Source of the DNA: Hyphomicrobium sp.
Lineage (GTDB): Bacteria; Pseudomonadota; Alphaproteobacteria; Rhizobiales; Hyphomicrobiaceae
Direction of reading: 5' to 3'
Length of the DNA stretch: 42,838 bases
Assembly: GCF_020852195.1 (NCBI RefSeq)
Contig: NZ_JADZBI010000080.1
Span: forward strand, 1 to 42,838
The position numbers and the translations under genes were made by a program. The notes under the pieces were generated by a model, which did no database searches, was not told where the DNA came from, and saw only the letters and a list, made by a program, of their open reading frames with translations. This document shows, in pieces, positions 39,655 through 42,838 of the stretch. Each line of letters opens with the position of its first letter. Within the stretch, counting starts at the first letter, position 1.

Positions 39655-40584
39655 TTACCTGAAGAGCGACAGGATCGACTGGGCGCTCTGGTTGGCGATG
39701 CTGAGCGCCTGGATGCCGAGCTGCTGACGCACCTGCAGGGCCTGCAGCCGGGTCGATTCCTCGTTCATGTCGGCGTCCACGAGCTGTCCGACACCCTTGT
39801 CGATGGCCGCCATCATGCTGTTGGCGAAATCCTTCTGGATGTCGATGCGCGTCTTGATGGCGCCGAGCGAGCTCGCCGCGTCGGTCATCTTGCTGATCGA
39901 CGTATCGACCGTTGACAGCATGGCCTCGAGGTCCTCGAGGTCGTCCTCGGAATCCGTGAGCGAGCTGATGTCGAGATCGAGCACGGTGTAATCCGTCGCG
40001 GTCGCGTTCGGCAGCGCCGTAGCCGTATCGAGAAGACCGGCGGCAGTACCGGTCGTCGAATCGACGAGGCGGGTCTTGTCGAGATCAACGCTGATCGTAC
40101 CGATCGAGATCGAGCCGTCCGACCCGCGCGTGAACGAGGAGACGATCGTACGCGTCGACGTGGCGTCGTCGCTGTCGCTCTTCAGCCAGTTCTGGCCGTT
40201 GAAGCTCGCGCCGTCGATGACCGACTTCAGCGACTCCTGGAGCTCCGTGATCTCGCTCTGGATCTTGGCGCGGTCCACGCCGGGCGTACGCGCGGCGAGC
40301 AGCTTGTCCTTGATCTTGCCCGCGATATCGATGGCGCTCTCGATGCCCTTGGCCGCGATGTCGGCCGTGGCCGAGCCGAGACCGAGCGCGTCGGCAACCG
40401 TCGAGATCGACTGGCGATCGCCGCGCATCGTCGTCGCGATCGACCAATAGGCGGCATTGTCGGAGGCACTGGCGACACGCAGGCCGGTCGAGATCCGGTT
40501 CTGCGTCTGAAGCATTTCAGAGTTCGTCGACCGAAGAGTCTGCAACGCGGTCATAGCCGCGATGTTCGTGTTGAGGCTACTCAT
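39655..40584 (-). CDS. Flagellin 3
   Basis: 309 residues, from MSSLNTNIAAMTALQTL to QQLGIQALSIANQSAQSILSLFR. Same domain layout as flagellin 2, with which it shares the central VDLDKTRLVDSTTGTAAG segment. It is the first of the three on the strand, each with its own terminator, so each is probably transcribed alone. The start is ATG 40584, with a short GGGTAGAAC leader. Confidence 0.95.
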   Translation of the reverse strand: MSSLNTNIAAMTALQTLRSTNSEMLQTQNRISTGLRVASASDNAAYWSIATTMRGDRQSISTVADALGLGSATADIAAKGIESAIDIAGKIKDKLLAARTPGVDRAKIQSEITELQESLKSVIDGASFNGQNWLKSDSDDATSTRTIVSSFTRGSDGSISIGTISVDLDKTRLVDSTTGTAAGLLDTATALPNATATDYTVLDLDISSLTDSEDDLEDLEAMLSTVDTSISKMTDAASSLGAIKTRIDIQKDFANSMMAAIDKGVGQLVDADMNEESTRLQALQVRQQLGIQALSIANQSAQSILSLFR

Positions 40585-40854
40585 GTTCTACCCTTACGCT
40601 ACGCGACTACGGCCGTAATCGGCCACGCTACACGCGGCAGCGCGCCCGGGCATACCCCCCGAATGTCCATCTGCCACTACGGCAGGACCTTAAGCTCGAT
40701 ATGTTGATTCCGAGTTAAGCGGGACTTGACTGCCTCGATAAAATAGTCCGCGTCGTGACAAACATGGGGGACGCAGTCGACTCTGTACGACGATAGTCTC
40801 AAGGGAGCGCGATGGAGGTATCTGCATCTCGATGCAGATAAACCGCACGCGAGT
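40585..40854. other. Intergenic region between fliP and flagellin 3
   Basis: 270 bases without a supported gene. It should hold the flagellin 3 promoter. A GCCGATT element resembling a sigma-28 -10 is present 30-40 bases before the ATG, without a matching -35. A short reverse frame (40677-40880) has a peptide-like C-terminal half but starts inside fliP, so I do not call it. Confidence 0.5.
40819..40840 (-). repeat. 9-bp perfect hairpin after fliP
   Basis: TATCTGCAT / ATGCAGATA with a 4-base loop, 15 bases after the fliP stop on the reverse strand. There is no T-run, so it may protect the mRNA end or act with Rho. Confidence 0.5.
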
Positions 40855-41592
40855 TCAAGGGAAGGATCGGACGAGGCCACCGATCAGAAGATTCCAGCCG
40901 TCGATCAGCACGAAGAACAGCACCTTGAAGGGCAGGCTCATCACCGTCGGCGGCAGCATCATCATGCCCATCGACATGGTGAGTGTCGCCACGATCAGGT
41001 CGATGACGAGGAACGGCAACACGACCAGGAACCCCATCTCGAAGCCGCGCCTAAGCTCGGAGATCATGAACGCGGGCACCAGCACGCGAAGCTCGACCTC
41101 GGCGTCGGGCGCCCGCGGTCCGAAGCGCTCCTGGGCCAGATCCTCGAACAGCTCGAGATCCTTGGGCCTCACGTTGGCGGCCATGAACTCGCGCAAGGGC
41201 TGGGTGATCTGCGTGTAGGCTTCCTCCTCGCTGATCTTGTTCTCGGCGAACGGCTTGAGGCCGTTCTGCCATATCCGGTCGAAGGTCGGCGCCATGACAT
41301 AGAAGGTCATGAACAGCGCCAGGCTGACAAGGATCATGTTGGCGGGTGTCGTCTGCAACCCGAGCCCGGTGCGCAGGAGCGACAGAACGATCACGAACCG
41401 GGTGAAGCAGGTCACCATCATCAGCAGGCCGGGCGCCACCGATAGCATGGTGATCAGCACCACGAGCTGCACCATGCGCCCGGTCACGGTCTGCTCCCCG
41501 GCCGGCAGCAAGCCCTCGAGATTGAAGCCCTGAGCCAAAGCCGCGCCGGGCAAGACGATGAGCATCATGAAGACGAGGGCGAGACGCTTCAT
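40855..41592 (-). CDS. fliP: Flagellar export protein FliP
   Basis: 245 residues, with the cleavable signal peptide typical of FliP (MKRLALVFMMLIVLPGAALAQG). Membrane helices with SVAPGLLMMVTCFTRFVIVLSLLRTGLGLQTTPANMILVSLALFMTFYVM and the C-terminal VPAFMISELRRGFEMGFLVVLPFLVIDLIVATLTMSMGMMMLPP. FliP is the core of the export gate. Its start overlaps the fliL stop (ATGA). fliQ and fliR are not in the window. Confidence 0.95.
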   Translation of the reverse strand: MKRLALVFMMLIVLPGAALAQGFNLEGLLPAGEQTVTGRMVQLVVLITMLSVAPGLLMMVTCFTRFVIVLSLLRTGLGLQTTPANMILVSLALFMTFYVMAPTFDRIWQNGLKPFAENKISEEEAYTQITQPLREFMAANVRPKDLELFEDLAQERFGPRAPDAEVELRVLVPAFMISELRRGFEMGFLVVLPFLVIDLIVATLTMSMGMMMLPPTVMSLPFKVLFFVLIDGWNLLIGGLVRSFP

Positions 41593-42083
41593 TCGACGAC
41601 GACCCCGTGAATGATGACGTCCTTGATGTGCTCGCGGTCGCGGATGGTAGCCCGGTCGACGAGGTCCTCGCGCAAGTTCTGGAAGCCGCTCGGCCCCTCG
41701 AACTGAGAGAGCGTCGCGGTCCTCAGATACGCGACGAAATCCTCCGCGACTTGAGCGGCCAGGAGATCGACACCCTGCATCACGCCATCGACGAGCATGG
41801 AGGCCTCGATGCGGATCCAGGCATCGTGAGGTTCCGCGAGATTGGCGACGATGGGCGTCATGGCCACCAGAACAGCGGTGGGCGAAACGCTCGGAGCGGG
41901 CGGTTTCTCCGCCTTTGCCGCCTTCTCCTTGCCGCCCGCCTCCGCCTCGACCGCACTCTGCGGTTGCGTGCTGACCACGAATCCGAAGCCTGCACCGAAG
42001 CCGAGCGCGAGAAGCGTCACGACGACGAGGCCGATCAGCCCGCCGCCGCTTTTTTCGTCCCCCCTCGCGTCCGCGCTGGCCAC
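41589..42083 (-). CDS. fliL: Flagellar basal body protein FliL
   Basis: 164 residues. One N-terminal membrane helix (about 14-37, GGGLIGLVVVTLLALGFGAGFGF), an Ala/Lys-rich linker, and the periplasmic FliL domain (about 72-164) with DAWIRIEASMLVDG, DFVAYLRTATLSQFEGPSGFQNLREDLVDRA and a C-terminal VIIHGVVVE. FliL surrounds the stator. It lies 11 bases after flgH and overlaps fliP. Confidence 0.92.
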   Translation of the reverse strand: MASADARGDEKSGGGLIGLVVVTLLALGFGAGFGFVVSTQPQSAVEAEAGGKEKAAKAEKPPAPSVSPTAVLVAMTPIVANLAEPHDAWIRIEASMLVDGVMQGVDLLAAQVAEDFVAYLRTATLSQFEGPSGFQNLREDLVDRATIRDREHIKDVIIHGVVVE

Positions 42084-42094
42084 GGGCTCGCTCC

Positions 42095-42838
42095 TCAGAA
42101 GGGCGTCAGCAGATCGAACAACTGCTGCCCGACCGCGGGTTGCTGCACCTCGGTGATGCGGCCGCGTCCGCCGTAGGAGATGCGCGCCTCCGCGATCTTA
42201 TCGTAGGCGACGGAATTGTCGGTCGAGATGTCGCGCGGCCGGACGATGCCCGCAACGCTGAGCTCGCGCACCTCGAAGTTCACCCGCACTTCCTGGCTGC
42301 CGCTGATGATGAGGTTGCCGTTCGGCAGCACACCGGTGACCACGGCGGCGATCAGGAGCTCGATCTTCTCCGAGCGCGTGATGCCGCCCTTGCTGTCCGT
42401 CGAGGTCTCGCCTTCCGCCTCCACGTCGACGGACAGGTCGCCGGTATGATTGAGCCCGCCCGTCGTCTGGAAATCATACCCGACCTTCGGCTTGAGGCTG
42501 GTCTTCGAGTCCCGCGATCGCTTGGAGTTGTTGTCGAGCGTCGCCTTGTCCTTGATCGAGATCTTGACCGTGACGACGTCGCCGATCTTGCGCGCCCTGG
42601 GATCCCGGAAGAGATCCGCGCTGGCGTCCTGCCAGATGGAGTTGCCCGGCCGGTAGGCGGGCTGAGGCGCGGGCTCGGCCGGCAGCGGCACACGGTCGGC
42701 GAGCAGCCCGGAGCCCACGGCGCTGAGCGCCGGCTGGCGGTTGAAATCGCCGATCTCGTTGGCGCAGCCGCCCGCCGAAAGCGCGAGCACCGCCACAACG
42801 GCCAAAACCGGCGCACGCTTCAGCGCCGGCTTCGAGAA
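42095..42838 (-). CDS. flgH: Flagellar L-ring lipoprotein FlgH (start outside window)
   Basis: The frame is open to the window edge (FSKPALKRAPVLAVVAVLAL...), so the start is outside; 247 codons are visible of a family of about 230-260. Signal peptide with lipobox LSAGGC (lipidated Cys), then NSIWQDASADLFRDPRARKIGDVVTVKI and the conserved core with TGVLPNGNLIISGSQEVRVNFE and VRELSVAGIVRPRDI, ending GGRGRITEVQQPAVGQQLFDLLTPF. FlgH forms the L-ring in the outer membrane. First of the flgH-fliL-fliP genes here. Confidence 0.94.
   Translation of the reverse strand, partial: FSKPALKRAPVLAVVAVLALSAGGCANEIGDFNRQPALSAVGSGLLADRVPLPAEPAPQPAYRPGNSIWQDASADLFRDPRARKIGDVVTVKISIKDKATLDNNSKRSRDSKTSLKPKVGYDFQTTGGLNHTGDLSVDVEAEGETSTDSKGGITRSEKIELLIAAVVTGVLPNGNLIISGSQEVRVNFEVRELSVAGIVRPRDISTDNSVAYDKIAEARISYGGRGRITEVQQPAVGQQLFDLLTPF

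Noticed and set aside
40677-40880. A 67-codon reverse ORF between fliP and flagellin 3
   Set aside because: It starts with GTG inside fliP in another frame, and only its last third looks like protein. No ribosome binding site or family.
1-42838. CRISPR arrays, IS elements, tRNA or rRNA genes, attachment sites
   Set aside because: No regularly spaced repeats, transposase, tRNA T-loop/acceptor pattern or rRNA core sequence was seen on either strand.

Overview
The window is high-GC DNA (roughly two thirds G+C by eye) from an alphaproteobacterium, almost certainly of the order Hyphomicrobiales (Rhizobiales). The evidence is a fused SecDF, a motB-motC-fliK gene order with the Rhizobiales-type MotC, the flgH-fliL-fliP order beside tandem short flagellins, and several promoters that fit the alphaproteobacterial general stress sigma factor EcfG (GGAAC-N16/17-CGTT). 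The genus cannot be fixed from the sequence. No tRNA, rRNA, CRISPR array, insertion sequence or prophage was seen.

Positions 1-6000 hold the 3' part of an RND efflux pump gene, a small membrane protein on the other strand, a doubtful small ORF and the fused secDF gene.

Positions 6000-16700 look like a general stress response island. Four perfect and two one-mismatch EcfG-type promoters precede a DUF2171 protein, a secreted proline-rich protein, an SDR dehydrogenase with a DUF892 (YciF-like) protein, a c-type cytochrome, a three-gene operon (two predicted GTPases and an AI-2E-family permease) and a DUF883 protein. Two of these promoters lie inside the terminator-like hairpin of the preceding gene. 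A hybrid CHASE3 histidine kinase is divergent from the cytochrome.

Positions 16700-21360 hold a secreted protein with a duplicated three-cysteine unit, a 450-base intergenic region with two terminator-like structures and a possible structured RNA, an OmpR-type two-component system, a small acidic secreted protein, a DUF4186 protein and an L,D-transpeptidase. A compound repeat TTAC-N7-GTAA-N18-GTAA occurs once upstream and once downstream of the two-component pair and is a candidate operator for it.

Positions 21360-42838 are a motility and chemotaxis cluster. The forward half has fliG, fliM, an unknown gene, a large hybrid cheA (Hpt, kinase core, two CheW-like domains, receiver), cheW, cheY and cheR. 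A GH24 lysozyme and three small genes follow, one of them behind a near-consensus sigma-54 promoter. The reverse half has the tightly overlapping operon fliF-fliH-motB-motC-fliK, three flagellin genes each followed by a hairpin, and flgH-fliL-fliP. Together they encode MS-ring, C-ring switch, stator, hook-length control, L-ring, export gate, filament and the signalling core. motA, fliN, cheB and the rest of the export apparatus must lie elsewhere.
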